A stretch of DNA of 64,000 nt from Spiroplasma chrysopicola DF-1 (GCF_000400935.1 NC_021280.1:558001-622000), one strand, 5' to 3'; positions 10,639-22,215 are shown, numbered from the stretch's first letter. Numbers and translations: made by a program. Notes: generated from the sequence alone by a model not told the origin.

Positions 10639-13600
10639 TTATTTTGTTAAATCAACTAACCGTTCGCGGCGTAGACGAATTAAAACAATCATAGTAATTG
10701 CACTCGTAAGAATAAATAAGGCTAGAATAACAATCACAATACTTTGTCATGAAAAGACTAATTCAAATAATAATCCCGTCAAGGAAAAGATAAAACTCGT
10801 TAGTAATTGCCAAGCATAGAACGAAATTAAGAACGGCAGTCCTAGCCCAATCGCAAATGCAATTAAATATCATGATAAAACATAATTCATAATTTTAAAA
10901 TTGCTATAACCCATTCCTTTTAATGTTGCCATAATTCCTTTATTTTCCTCAACTACAATATTAATTAAGACAATCAAAATAAAGGCTATAATAATAAAGG
11001 TAAAGAAGGCTGTAATTTGAATTAACAAGGTGGCATTTTTAAAGACATTTTCCAATGAAGTTTGTAATAAATCAAGGGGCATTAAACTATTTGCATTGTT
11101 TAAAATTGCCGTTGCATATATTACCGAATCATTTTGGACCTTATTTGCTATTGGGGTAAAGTAAATATAATTTTCTGGTTTCAAACCATTTTTTGAATAA
11201 ATTGTTAAATAATGCTCTGGTTGAAAACCTTCTGTCCGTTGGGAAATCAACCGATTGTGACCAAAAGTACTTTTATCAGGTTGATCAGGAATACGGTCAA
11301 TTCCTAATAATTGCCGAAGAATTTTACTATCCATATAAATATTATTGGTTGTAGTATCATTATTTGTATAGCCAACAACTTGTAATAACGTTGTTTGATA
11401 ATCTTTTGGTGAAGTTTTAACTTTTCATTCAAATGCCCTATCAAGGGGTAATTCATTACTATATCATATTTTTTTAGAAACAACGATTGGAATTGCCGTT
11501 GAATTGGGTAATAACTTAAAAATATCATTGACATAACTAGTATTGTCAGCAAAATTATAATAATCGGCAAAGTTAGTTTCTTGATCTAACCCAATAACAG
11601 TAGCTTGGCGAATTTTACTATTATCTTCTAATTGTAATGGTTCAATTGGGGTTGATAATAATGGTAACTCATCATTAGAATCATAAATAAATTTTCCAAA
11701 ACTTAAATTTGGGATTGATGACTGTAATTTGGCATTTTGTAAATAAGACTTAATTTTGGCAAACATCTCTGGTGTTGTTGCTTGTTCAATTATTTTTAAT
11801 AACCCATCAAAAGCCTTACTGTTAATTACTTGTTTTAAATAATCCCCATTAAGACACTTATTCATCATTGGTTGAGAAATAATTTTAATTATTTCCGCCA
11901 ATGGTCTACTCTTACCCTCTTGGTCGTTTTGATCAGTAAAACTAATTGGCATATATGTATTTGCTCATTCTCATGAACAATCAAAATTATCCTCTACCAA
12001 TGTTGCTGGGAAGATTTCTGAAGATGGAATTCAATTATAATTAAAACTACTTGGATCAGGATTTATTTCTAATTTATCATTTGCTAGTTGATATGAAAAT
12101 TGAAAAGGAATATCAATTACTTGAGTTGTTTTTTCGGTATATGGTGTTCGAACACTAGCAACATATTTGTTAAACAAATCAATTGCATTAAACTCAAAAA
12201 ATAAAACTAAGGTTCCAAATAAGAAAGTTAATAAGGTTGTAATCCATTTCGTAATTGATTTTTGGGCAAAAGAAGTCGCAATTTTGACGCCAAATGGTAA
12301 GTAAAATAATGGTTTTTTACGAATTGTTCTAAATTTTTTTCCAATTTTAAGACTATTAAATTGTTTTTGATTATTAATTAACGTTAACGGATTTTTATTT
12401 AATAAATTAATGGTAATTAACATTAAAATCATTATAAAAATTAACGGTATAGCAACAATAAAAACCCCAAAAATAATTCAATTGTTATAAAAAACACTAA
12501 ATGGTAATAAGGCAAATGGTTTGTATAAAATAATAAAATAACTGGCAAACCCAAAGGCAAAAATATAACCTAAAATTGAACCTAAAATAATTGTTAAAAC
12601 AATTGGAATAATAATACTAAAAGCTAATTGCCAAGTGCTATAACCAAGAGATTTTAAAATCCCTAGTGTTTGTTGTTGAGCAGCAATATCACGCTTAATA
12701 AAAAAGTACATAATCGTTAAAATAACCAAGCTTGCGGCAAAACAAACTACCGCAAAAATAATATAATCAATCATGATTAAAATTTCTTGCTGTCCGGGTT
12801 CACCAAAATCATCATATTTAGCAATTGTTTGATTTCAAGTTGTTGAAAAATAGCTAGTTATTAAAGTATTTAGCTCTTTAAAACTATTATTAAAATTATC
12901 ATTATTACCAAAACGAATATAAGCTTGATAATTATTTATTAATGCCGGATTATATTCAAAAATATTTTTAAAGTCATTGTCGGTCATATAAACCAGCGCA
13001 AAATTAGTAGAAGATGAGCCATTATAATTACCATTAATTGTTCGAAACGCTTCTAGCATTAAATCACTATAACGATAACCATTACCGACAATTTTAAATT
13101 GATTTGCTTGATCTTCTTTCACCCCTAAATCAATTAAAGCATTATTGCTTAAGCCAGTTTTACTCATAAAATAACTATTAACAAAAACTTCGCCATCACT
13201 AATACTAATAGCTGTTTTATTACTATTACTAATATCAACTCGGTTCAAGTTATCATTACTTCACAATTGATTTATGCTATGATGAAAAGCGTTAATTAGA
13301 TGATATGTTGTCTCATTGATTGTTAAATCCGCACTATTATCAACCATCATTTCTCAATTTAATGATTTTTTTGTTTGAGAATCTAAACTAGTTGCTAAAA
13401 TATTTTTTAAACTATAAATTAAATAATTGCAATTTACTCCCTTGAATTCATCAACAAACTGTGATAATGATTTATCAGGTTTAAAAGTTAGGTTATGTTG
13501 ACTAATAAAAGTTCATAATTGGTCAGCAATTCCTTTTTCGGAGTCAAAACAAACTTGGTTATTATTATTTGTTTTATCAATAAACTCTATTCAATCTGAA

Positions 13601-13884
13601 ATCATTGTTTTTTCATCAAAGTTAGAAAAACCAATTCAATCACTTGCTAAATCATTGTAGCTACGACTATTTAAATCCATTTTATTTAAATTGACATGTG
13701 TATCATAACGAATTGAATTTTGGACTGCGTTTGTATATAAGACATCTAACTGAGTATTATAATTAAACATCCCAGCAAAAACCCCAACTGATAAAATTAA
13801 CAAAAAAAAGATTGATAAATAGTTTAATAGTTTCTTTGAAATATACTGTAATGAATTTTTAATTAACTTATTGATAAAATTCAC
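10639..13884 (-). CDS. Large FtsX/MacB-type ABC permease
   Basis: A 1081-residue membrane protein. Order: a membrane segment near residues 20-42, an extracellular region of about 320 residues, three membrane segments around 370-480 with FtsX-type loop TLGILKSLGYS, a fourth-type segment near 540, a second extracellular region of about 330 residues, and a final FtsX domain (ATLKGMGYS) with three segments at the C-terminus. This is the duplicated-FtsX layout. Known relatives work with a LolD-type ATPase in export of lipoproteins or peptides or in cell-envelope control. No ATPase gene adjoins it, so its partner must be encoded elsewhere. The frame is interrupted by many TGA codons, all plausible Trp. 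Confidence 0.85.
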
Positions 13885-13959
13885 CCTCTTCCCAAGAAAA
13901 ACATATTTATTAAGATTAAAAAGTTTTTTATAGTTTACTAATTAAATTATAATAAAAAG

Positions 13960-14628
13960 TTAACAAGATAACATTAAATTATCAATAATATTTTTAATTT
14001 TTTTACTTGCTAATAATAGATTATTTTTAAACTCAACTTTAGAATTAGTTGGGGTAAAAACTTGATCACTAATAATTTTAACAGCAACAATTGGGATATT
14101 AAAACTATAAGCTGTTTGAAAAAAAGCTGTTCCTTCCATATCACTGACAGTAATTTCGATTGGCATTGCTTGTAAATGTGCCAAGTGGTTAGGACTATTA
14201 ATAAAAACATCACTTGTTCCTAATAATCCCACTTTAACATCAGGAACAATCTTTTGTAAACAAGTCATTAAAGTTTGATCACTTTGATAACCAAATGGTT
14301 CTTGGGGGATTTGACCTAATTGATAACCAAAAACTGTTGCATCAGCAAAAGTATAATAAGCTTTTTCAATAATAACAACATCTTGAATTTTAACAGTTGG
14401 GATTAAACTCCCTGCTGTTCCCAAATTAAAAATTTTACTAATTTCAAAAGTTTTAATAATTGTTGTTAAAGCAATTGTTGCATTAACCTGCCCAATCTTT
14501 GTAATAGCAAATAATCAATCATCTTTTTGATAAACTTTTAAACCATTATTATTGTGAATTAATTGTGGTTCTAAACTTGCCAATGTTTCGCCAAGTTCTT
14601 CGGCCATTGCACTAATTACTAATTTCAT
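13960..14628 (-). CDS. mtnN: 5'-methylthioadenosine/S-adenosylhomocysteine nucleosidase
   Basis: Hydrolyses MTA and SAH to adenine and the thioribose or ribosylhomocysteine, clearing inhibitors made by SAM-using enzymes. 222 residues, near the usual 230. Shows the N-terminal AMAEELG (catalytic Glu), GTAGSL, the purine/ribose loop SDMEGTAFFQTA and the ISDQ aspartate. Start ATG 14628 overlaps the upstream nadD stop as TAATG, so the two are translationally coupled. Confidence 0.92.
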
Positions 14629-15722
14629 TAAGATTTTCCTCACTTTGAAATTGTTTTAATAATATTCTTACCAATCGCCAGAAGACCATGCTTGGCAACT
14701 GCGCATTGATATTGCATAATAATTAATTCCTGAAATGTTTTTTCTAAATTAATTGTTGATAATTCACGATAATATTCAACCCCATCATATTGACGTTCTT
14801 TTGAAATTTTATCAGCAATAAAAGTAACCATTTCCAATTTTGTCATTGATTGATGACCAACAGTATGTCATTTGATTGCTGATAAAATTTCTTCATCGTT
14901 AAATAGTAATTCATGTTTTAAATAATAATATGCACTATAACCATGCCATGTTGGGATTGGTTCACTAACTAATTCCGGGGCATATTTTAATAAATAGGCT
15001 TCCTGTTTTTCATTTGACCATTGTTTTGTGACATCATGCCATGTCCCAGCAATTAAAGCTTGCTGGGGATTTAAATCATAGATATTAGCTAAATGTTGGG
15101 CGGTTTGACCAACATTTAAACAATGTTGGTAACGTTTTTCATCCATTTGTGATTTTAATCGTTCTGGTAAATATAATAAATGTTCATTAATATAATCATT
15201 AATAACTGGAATTTGTAATGCTAAATTTTTACCTGCCCTTAAATCTGTTGCCGCTAAAAAGTTATTATTTATAAAAGGAATGGTAATAGCTTGATACTTT
15301 TGTAGTAATTTCGGAGAAACTTCTTCCAAACGCTGTAAAATAATAAATGTTTGAATTTTAATTAATTCGTTAATATTATTTCATTCCCCTAATTTCGGTA
15401 ACTGATCAGAACCAATAATAAAATAAAATTCAATATCAGGATAACTTGCTTTTAATTCAACAACTGTTTCATAAGTAGTACTTGGTTGGTTATTTTTTAA
15501 TTCAATATTATTAATTTTGACATACGGAATATCACTAACTGCTAAATTGATCATTGCTAAACGATCAGCAATTGGCGATAATTTTCTTGTTTTAAAAGGA
15601 TTTTGGTTAGTTGGAATTATTCAGATTTCATTAACCGGTAATGTTCTTTTAACTAATTTAATAATTTGCAAATGGTCAGTATGAAAAGGGTCAAAACTCC
15701 CACCAAATAAAGCTACTTTCAT
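14628..15722 (-). CDS. nadD: NadD nicotinate-nucleotide adenylyltransferase fused to YqeK-type HD phosphohydrolase
   Basis: A 364-residue two-domain protein. Residues 1 to about 190 are NadD (GGSFDPFHTDH nucleotidyltransferase motif; later FYFIIGSDQL), which makes deamido-NAD. From about residue 195 follows an HD domain with RYQHCLNVGQTA, the HD pair in GTWHDVTK and WHGYSA, as in YqeK, the symmetrical Ap4A hydrolase encoded next to nadD in Bacillus. The fusion is known in mollicutes. The stop overlaps the mtnN start. Confidence 0.92.
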
Positions 15723-15747
15723 TCTCCAAAATCCTTTCTGTTTTAAC

Positions 15748-16437
15748 TTATTTTTGTTTAATCCCTAATTCTACTAAAACATCTTCAACAGTATCACGCA
15801 CAATTTTTTGTAATTGATCAATTGATAAAGTAATCGTCATTTCATCATCCCTTTTTTTAGGATCTTTTTTTGTCTTTCCCCCAGGTTTTGATTTTTCAAG
15901 CAATGTTTTTGGAGCAAAAACCTTTTCCCCATTAGCATTAATAATTACTTCTTCCTCATCAAGTTGTTTTTCAATAATTTTGTTATTTTTATACTTATGA
16001 TCATCACGGTGTGAGGCATTAATTCTTGACATAATATAGTCCATTCTATCATTAAAATTACGTTCTTTAATTTGATTTAGCATTTGCTGAAACTCATTTG
16101 GCTGTGCTGTTGCATTATCACGCAAGTTTTTTAGTTGCTCTAAGCGTTCTAATAGATTTTCATGCTCATTCATATTTGATTCACTTTTAATGACATTAAT
16201 CTTATTACGAGCCTGTTGTAAAATATTTGAGATATTTTCTGGTTTGCCTTTTTTTGGAACTACCTCACCAATCACATCAGTAGTTCTTACAACGGTAGTT
16301 GGATTATTATCACTTGGTTCATCATAATTAAAATGAAAACCACTAACTGCTTCAATTTCGTCATCATATGAGTGAGCTATTTTTAAACTTGTAATTTCAC
16401 TCTCTTTAAGTTTTTTTCGTTTGAATCAGTTTTTCAT
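15748..16437 (-). CDS. Charged cytoplasmic protein of unknown function
   Basis: 229 residues, no membrane segment and no signal peptide. Starts MKNWFKRKKL at ATG 16437 (GTG at 16440 is also possible; GAGGAAAA lies upstream). The middle (roughly residues 75-150) is Glu/Lys/Gln-rich and likely helical. The C-terminal 30 residues, TLSIDQLQKIVRDTVEDVL, form an amphipathic helix that may mediate binding. I do not recognise a family. Its stop is 25 bases before nadD and no terminator was seen, so it probably heads the nadD-mtnN transcript. Confidence 0.75.
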
Positions 16438-16565
16438 CACAATATTTTTCCTCATCTAAAAGTTTTAAATTCTTATGCGATTATTTTATCAAATTTTTTA
16501 GCGCAAAGCATTAATTAACTTAAATATTCTTAATTTTATTAAGAAATAATGGTATGATAAAATGG

Positions 16566-16660
16566 TAATTGACAGAGGTAACTTATCTTGAAATGATAAG
16601 TTTGAGAAATACTCTTAGAACCTGATCTAGTTGATACTAGCGGAGGAAGTTCAAATTATT
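16566..16660 (+). promoter_or_regulatory. TPP riboswitch (THI element)
   Basis: Recognised from the conserved core: TTTGAGA (16610-16616), then AGAACCTGATCTAG at 16617-16630 and ATACTAGCGGAGGAAG, matching the thiamine pyrophosphate aptamer consensus (UGAGA ... GAACCUGAUC ... GCG.AGGGA). The optional P3 arm ACTTATC / GATAAGT is visible at 16581-16601. A 9-bp inverted repeat downstream (TTCAAATTA 16650-16658, TAATTTGAA 16692-16700) overlaps the 3' end of the aptamer and is a likely expression platform. A -10-like TATGAT lies at 16552-16557. It precedes the thiamine transporter gene. Confidence 0.92.
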
Positions 16661-16746
16661 GCATATATCGCGAAAAAATAGATATTTTATTTAATTTGAA
16701 TCTCATATGTTAATTATAGTTAATTTAATGTAAGGAGATTTTTTTT

Positions 16747-17757
16747 ATGACAATAACAAAAGAAACACAGTGAAAAAAGATTTTAATTGCTAATAAAAGT
16801 CTAGTTTTTATTTCACTAGGATTATTTTTAAGCTTTTTCATTATTTTTGTTGCGTTCAATTATGAACAATTAATTACAATCTTTCCTAGTCTTACTTTGG
16901 AAACTGTTGGTAATTTGAAAAAATTTTTAATTGCCTTTACTACCCTTGGTTTAATTTTTAATGTTTTATATACAATTAGTAGCTGGCTATGTACAAAAGA
17001 TGAATATCTGAATTATAAAATGCAGTTTGTGATGCTAAATATAATAGGTTTAAATCTAATTAATTTAAGCTTTAATTGTGTGATTTATTTACGCTATCGT
17101 TCAGAAATTAAATGGGAAATAACTAACCAATCATTTTGAAAACACCTCCAAATTAAATTAGGATTTTGAAAATGACAAACATTTGATTATGTTTTAATTG
17201 CCCTTTTTGCTAGTTTTACAATCGCTCTAGGATATGTTGAAAGTTACTTTTTACCTAATCTCCCATTTGGAGGAGGATTAGCTTTAAAATATATTCCTTT
17301 AATTATCATTGCTTTTCTACATTCTAGTTTAGCTGGTTGAATAACAGGAGCTATTAGTGCTTTAATGTCATTGCTTTTTATTCAAGCAGGTTATATTATT
17401 TCCCCATGGTCATATTTATTAGATTATTTTTTGCCAATGACAACTCCAGCCCTAGCCGGGGTAATGCGCTTTGCGGTTAAAAAAGATAAAAATTATATTA
17501 CCTATGTTAACTACTTTATTCTATGTATTACTATTTTTTTAATCATTTATTTATGGCAAGTAATTGGGGGTTATTTTATTTGAACAACTGCTTTTCCAGA
17601 TTCAGTTTGACCAGGATATAGTAATTGACTATATAGTTTAATTTATAACTTTATTCATTTATTTATTTTTTCCTATCCCATATCGCAAGTTGTTATTCCC
17701 CTATCACTGCGAGCTTTAGCTCCTGTTTTTTGGGAACGTTATTTAAAGACTCTATAA
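16747..17757 (+). CDS. thiT: ThiT-like thiamine S component (ECF transporter) with N-terminal membrane extension
   Basis: The substrate-binding membrane subunit of an energy-coupling-factor transporter, predicted to import thiamine. 336 residues. The last 190 resemble ThiT/YuaJ: GYVESYFLPNLPFGGGLAL, then LKYIPLIIIA, GWITGAISALMSL and SPWSYLLDYFLP. The first 135 or so residues carry three further membrane segments not found in usual ThiT (about 190 residues). The AAGGAGA ribosome site lies just before ATG 16747. The TPP riboswitch upstream supports the substrate. EcfA and EcfT are not in the window. Confidence 0.88.
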
Positions 17758-17773
17758 ATTGTTATACCTAATT

Positions 17774-19909
17774 TTATTCTCAATTCAACTGATAAATTGA
17801 TGCTAATGAACCAGGTAAATCAGCAAATGATCATGTCCCGGCTAAAATAGTATCATCCGAAAGTTGAACAAGCGATTGAAGATAAGTATCAAACTTTTTC
17901 CCTTCTGGTTGTTCTACTTTTATTTTAATTGTCCCATCCTCATTCAACTGATAAATTGAATTCTTATCTGCAACCAAAATAGTATCATCCGAAAGTTGAA
18001 CAAACGATTCAAGATAATTATCAAACTTTTTCCCTTCTGGTTGTTCTACTTTTGTTTTAATTGTCCCATCCTCATTCAACTGATAAATTGAATTCCCACT
18101 ACTAGCTAAAATAGTGCCATTCGAAAGTTTAACAAGCGAGGAAATCCGGTCATCAAATCCTTTATTAACTACTTGTACTATGATTGTTCCATCTGGATTT
18201 AACTGATAAATTGAGCCCTTTGCTGTTCCCACCAAAATAATATTATCCGAAATTTTAACAAGTGCTGTAAGAAAGTCATCAAATTTTTTATCAGCTGGTT
18301 GTTCTACTTGTTCTATAATAGTCCCATTAGAATTCAATTGATAAATTGATTTAAGACTTGCGGCTAAAATAATATTATCCGAAATTTTAACAAGTGCTGT
18401 AAGAAAGTCATCAAATTTTTTATCAGCTGGTTGTTCTACTTGTTCTATAATAGTCCCATTAGAATTCAATTGATAAATAGTGCTGCCTCATGTTGCTGCT
18501 AATATTACATCATTTTTAATTTGTACAATAGATTCCACGTTATTATCAAATTTTTTATCAGCTGGTTGTTTTACTTTTCCTTTAATCGTTCCAATATTTG
18601 GATTAAAAACACGATAATTAACTTTAATTACATCATTATTTACAATATAATCTGTACTGTCCATTTTGACTTTAATTAACGCTTGCTTACTAGTAATAGA
18701 ATCTGCAACAAATTCAATTTCATCAACATAGACTTCTGGATTTAATTCTCTAATTTTATCTATAATAGTTTCTGGCTTCTTATTTATAATATCCCCTAAT
18801 TCTTGATTAGTTAAAACTTCTGCTAATAGTTTCCGATTATCACTACTAAAATATAATTTTAAAGTATCAGTTGGCAAATATCGGTCACTACTTTTAAGAA
18901 CAGTTAAATCTGCTGTGACAATTTCATTAGCTCCTTGAATGTTTTTAATTTTGACCTGTCCTGTTCTTAATTCCTTATTTGCCTCAAAAATTATGGCCAT
19001 TAATTCTTCTCTTTCTGGCTTTTCGTCAAGATTCACATCTGGAAAACTTCGTTGCTTTACATCAGTTGCCAATGTTACATACCTTGCCACAAAATGAACA
19101 TCAACAGAAGAATTAGGATCATATAAACTACTTGATGATTTAACCCCAACTGTTGCTGAAATTTTAGTAGCATTTTTAACATACAAGTCTTCAATTTGAA
19201 CTACAGAGTTCTTTACTTTAACCGCAGCTAAAATAGTTTCTTCAACATTATTGTCAATTCCCCCTAAGTCTCTATCTTTTAAATGCTCATTCAAATTAAT
19301 TCGTCAATTATAATTAGGATTTTGAACGTTAATTATTTTATTTTCTAAACGACTAAAATATCAACCCAATACTCCACCCGTTGTTGCAAACAATAAAATA
19401 ATTACCAAAACAATACTTAAAATCATTTTTCTAGTTTTTAGCGAATGTAATAAATTTTGGCGATTCATAATTACCATTTGCCGATTAAAATGCTTTACAA
19501 TTGAAGTATTATTTTCACTAATAAGTTTTGAAGTAATATCTTGGGTTTGTTTCTTTTTAACTACTGTTAACTCATTATTATTAGCATTATGCTCTTTAAT
19601 CCGATCAATTGTTGCTTGGGATAATATCAGTCTATTATTAAAAATTTTAATTTTAGATGAACCATCACCATTATATAAATCCTCTTTTCAAAAGAAAACA
19701 TAAGAATCTTGTTTGCAAAAAATAAAAGCTAATGGAACAACCCCATTATCTTCATTAATACTTCGATTTTTATCAACAGTGCAAAGAAATACTTGCAAAT
19801 CGTATAAGTCTTTTAATGCATTCTTTTTAGCAACGTTAATAACTTTTTTAAACTTATACTGACAACTATTACACATGCTATCAAAAAAAACTTGCACTTT
19901 GTTTTCCAT
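17774..19909 (-). CDS. Membrane protein: thioredoxin-like domain, one membrane segment, then a six-repeat propeller
   Basis: 711 residues. The start ATG 19909 has a strong GGAGGTG site. Residues 1-70 look thioredoxin-like: strand VQVFF, a CxxC pair (Cys13, Cys16 in MCNSCQ), a helix, strand LQVFLCTVD and a cis-Pro-like VVPLAFIF. One hydrophobic segment at about 162-184 would place the N-terminus inside and the rest outside. Residues about 220-430 hold two or three beta-rich segments like those in spiroplasma lipoproteins. The C-terminal 280 residues are six copies of a roughly 44-residue unit (DGTI..VEQP..KKFD....LV.LSD.TILA..SIYQLN), expected to close as a six-bladed propeller. Function unknown; a surface sensor or adhesin is possible. 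Confidence 0.8.
18234..18478 (-). repeat. Recent 132-bp tandem duplication of one propeller blade
   Basis: The stretch 18234-18346 recurs without visible change at 18366-18478, an offset of 132 bases (44 codons). The other blades are diverged at the DNA level. The duplication keeps the frame and the blade count changes by one. Confidence 0.9.
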
Positions 19910-20107
19910 ATTTAATTCACCTCCAAATGATACAATAAAAAAATAACTATCTGTAATTATAAAGTATTCCTTGAAAAAAAAAAAAAAAATAGAAAAAACA
20001 TTCTTATTTAGATATTTTTTGATAAATGTTGGGAAAATTAATATTATTAAAAAATAAATAATAAATACATGCAAAACTCATATTTTTTTCACTTTTAAAT
20101 ATATAAA
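19910..20107. other. Intergenic region with a 16-A homopolymer
   Basis: Upstream region of the thioredoxin/propeller gene. It contains an uninterrupted run of 16 A (19974-19989) on the plus strand, i.e. 16 T upstream of the minus-strand gene, a possible slippage site in the promoter zone. No gene with a ribosome site was seen here. Confidence 0.5.
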
Positions 20108-20184
20108 AATGTTTCTTCTAACTGTTTATTTTAATAATAACCTAGCAAGATTTTTATTAAAATATTGTAGTTAAAAGAAACATT
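20108..20184 (-). terminator. Long inverted repeat downstream of tkt, likely terminator
   Basis: Arms of 16 bases (AATGTTTCTTCTAACT at 20108-20123 and its complement at 20169-20184, one mismatch) flank 45 bases. On the minus strand the structure follows the tkt stop at 20204 and is followed by ATTTTTATAT. The large loop is unusual for a simple terminator. Confidence 0.5.
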
Positions 20185-20203
20185 ACCATAATTAATTTTT
20201 ATT

Positions 20204-22159
20204 TTATAATCTATCAATAATTTTTTTGGTAATATTATCGACACCAATTCCAAAGTAATTAAAAACATCTTGGAATGGTCCTGATTTTCCAAAAGTATCA
20301 ATTGCAATATTTAAACCATTATTTGAAGTATAACGTTCTCAACCAAATGTTGATCCTAATTCAATTGATACTTTAAAAGCTGTTGGTTCAATTAAACTTT
20401 CACGATAAGCAGCTGGCTGTTGTTCAAATAACTCTCATGATGGCATTGAAACAACTTTTACTTGTAATTTTTCTTCTTGCTCCAGTTTTTGCGCAACAGC
20501 AATTGCTAAATGCACTTCACTTCCGGTTGCTAAAATTACAATATTATTATTTGTATCTTTTCCATAAACTTTATATGCTCCTAGATTAACTTTTTCAGCA
20601 CTAGTTTCACTTAATTCTGGTAAATTTTGGCGGGTAATTAAAATCGAACTTGGCGTATGTTTTGTCTGAAACGCTTGATAATATGACCCTAATGTTTCTT
20701 TAAAATCAGCTGGACGATAAACATTTAAATTCGGTTGCGCTCTTAACATGGCTAACTGTTCAATTGGTTGATGGGTTGGGCCATCTTCTCCAACAGCAAT
20801 CGAATCATGAGACATAATGTAAATCACTGGCAATTCCATTAATGAACTCATGCGGATTGCTGGTTTCATATAATCAGCAAAAACAAAGAAACCACCAGCA
20901 AATGGCAATAATCCCCCATGAGCATAAATTCCATTATTGATAGCTCCCATTGCAAATTCACGAACTCCATAATTAATGTTTCGCCCAGTTAAATGGTCAT
21001 GACTATAATTTCCATCCGCTCCCTTTGCTTTTGTGCTACCAGTTAAATCGGCACTACCCCCAATTCAATTTGGGCATAATTGTGAAATTCGGTCAACAAT
21101 TGTCCCACTACTAATACGAGTTGCTTGTGGCTGAGTTGGAATTAAATCGGTAAAATCTTTTAAGTTAATTGTAAAATCACCATGAATTGCGCGGTCAATT
21201 TCAGCGCCGATTTCTGGAAATTCTTGGCAAAATTCTTGATAAAGCTTAATTCATATTTCGTAAGCGGTTTCACCACGTTCTTTAACATTTTTTTCAAAAT
21301 CATCATAAACTTCAGTCGGAACAGCAAAGTCTTTTTCTGTTCATTCTAATCTGGATTTAAATGTTTCAATATCATGACCTAATGGGGACCCATGGACATT
21401 TGGTGTTCCTTGTTTTGTTGCCCCTTGTCCAATAATTGTTTTAACTTCAATTAAAGTTGGTTTATCACTTAATTTTGCTTGATTAATTGCTTCATCAATT
21501 GCTTGGATATCATTACCATCCTTAACTTTTAAATAGTTTCAGTTAGCAGCAACAAAACGATCAGCAATATTTTCACTTTGGGCAACAGATGTCATATTAT
21601 CTAACTGAACATCATTTGAATCAAATAAAACAATTAATTTATTTAACTTTCAATGCCCCGCTAAAGATAATGCCTCTTGGGTTACGCCTTCTTGCAAATC
21701 CCCATCTCCACATAATACATAAGTATAGTGATCAAACAAGGGATATTTATCTTGATTATACTTTGCTGCTAAAAAGGTCTCTGCTAAGGCACTTCCAACC
21801 GCCATTGCAAATCCTTGCCCTAATGGCCCTGTTGTTACATCAACTCCCGGTGTTAAATGTGACTCAGGATGGCCTGGGGTAATTGAATCAACTTGACGAA
21901 AAGCTTTTAAATCATCAATTGTTAAATCAAATCCTGATAAATGTAATAATGGGTATAATAAGCCAGTCCCATGTCCAGCTGATAAAATAAAGCGATCACG
22001 ATTAATTCATTTATCAACACTTGGATTAACTCGTAAATGCTTTGTAAATAGCGTATAAGCCATTGGTGCTGCTCCTAAAACAATCCCGGGATGTCCTGAA
22101 TTTGCTTTATTAATTGCTTCAACTCCTAGTATTTTAATTGTATCAATTGCTTTTTTCAT
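20204..22159 (-). CDS. tkt: Transketolase
   Basis: The TPP enzyme that moves two-carbon units between sugar phosphates in the non-oxidative pentose phosphate pathway. 651 residues, normal length. Motifs: [28 protein letters not shown], the TPP-binding [14 protein letters not shown] followed by [17 protein letters not shown], and in the pyrimidine domain [20 protein letters not shown] with the conserved Glu region GIYAHGGL. Start ATG 22159 follows AAAGGAG. It stands alone between a terminator-like repeat and the upstream dehydrogenase. Confidence 0.96.
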
Positions 22160-22215
22160 TTTTTTCTCCTTTGAAATTATCATAACCTGATTGAAAATTA
22201 ATAATTATTAGTGAA

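Noticed and set aside
10639-13884. A row of six or more small genes or a decayed pseudogene
   Set aside because: All apparent stops within it are TGA, read as Trp here; the joined frame is continuous with a sensible duplicated FtsX layout.
13885-13959. tRNA or small RNA in the gap between the permease and mtnN
   Set aside because: Only 75 AT-rich bases with no cloverleaf pattern or TTCGA-type loop; no tRNA signature was seen in any gap of the window.
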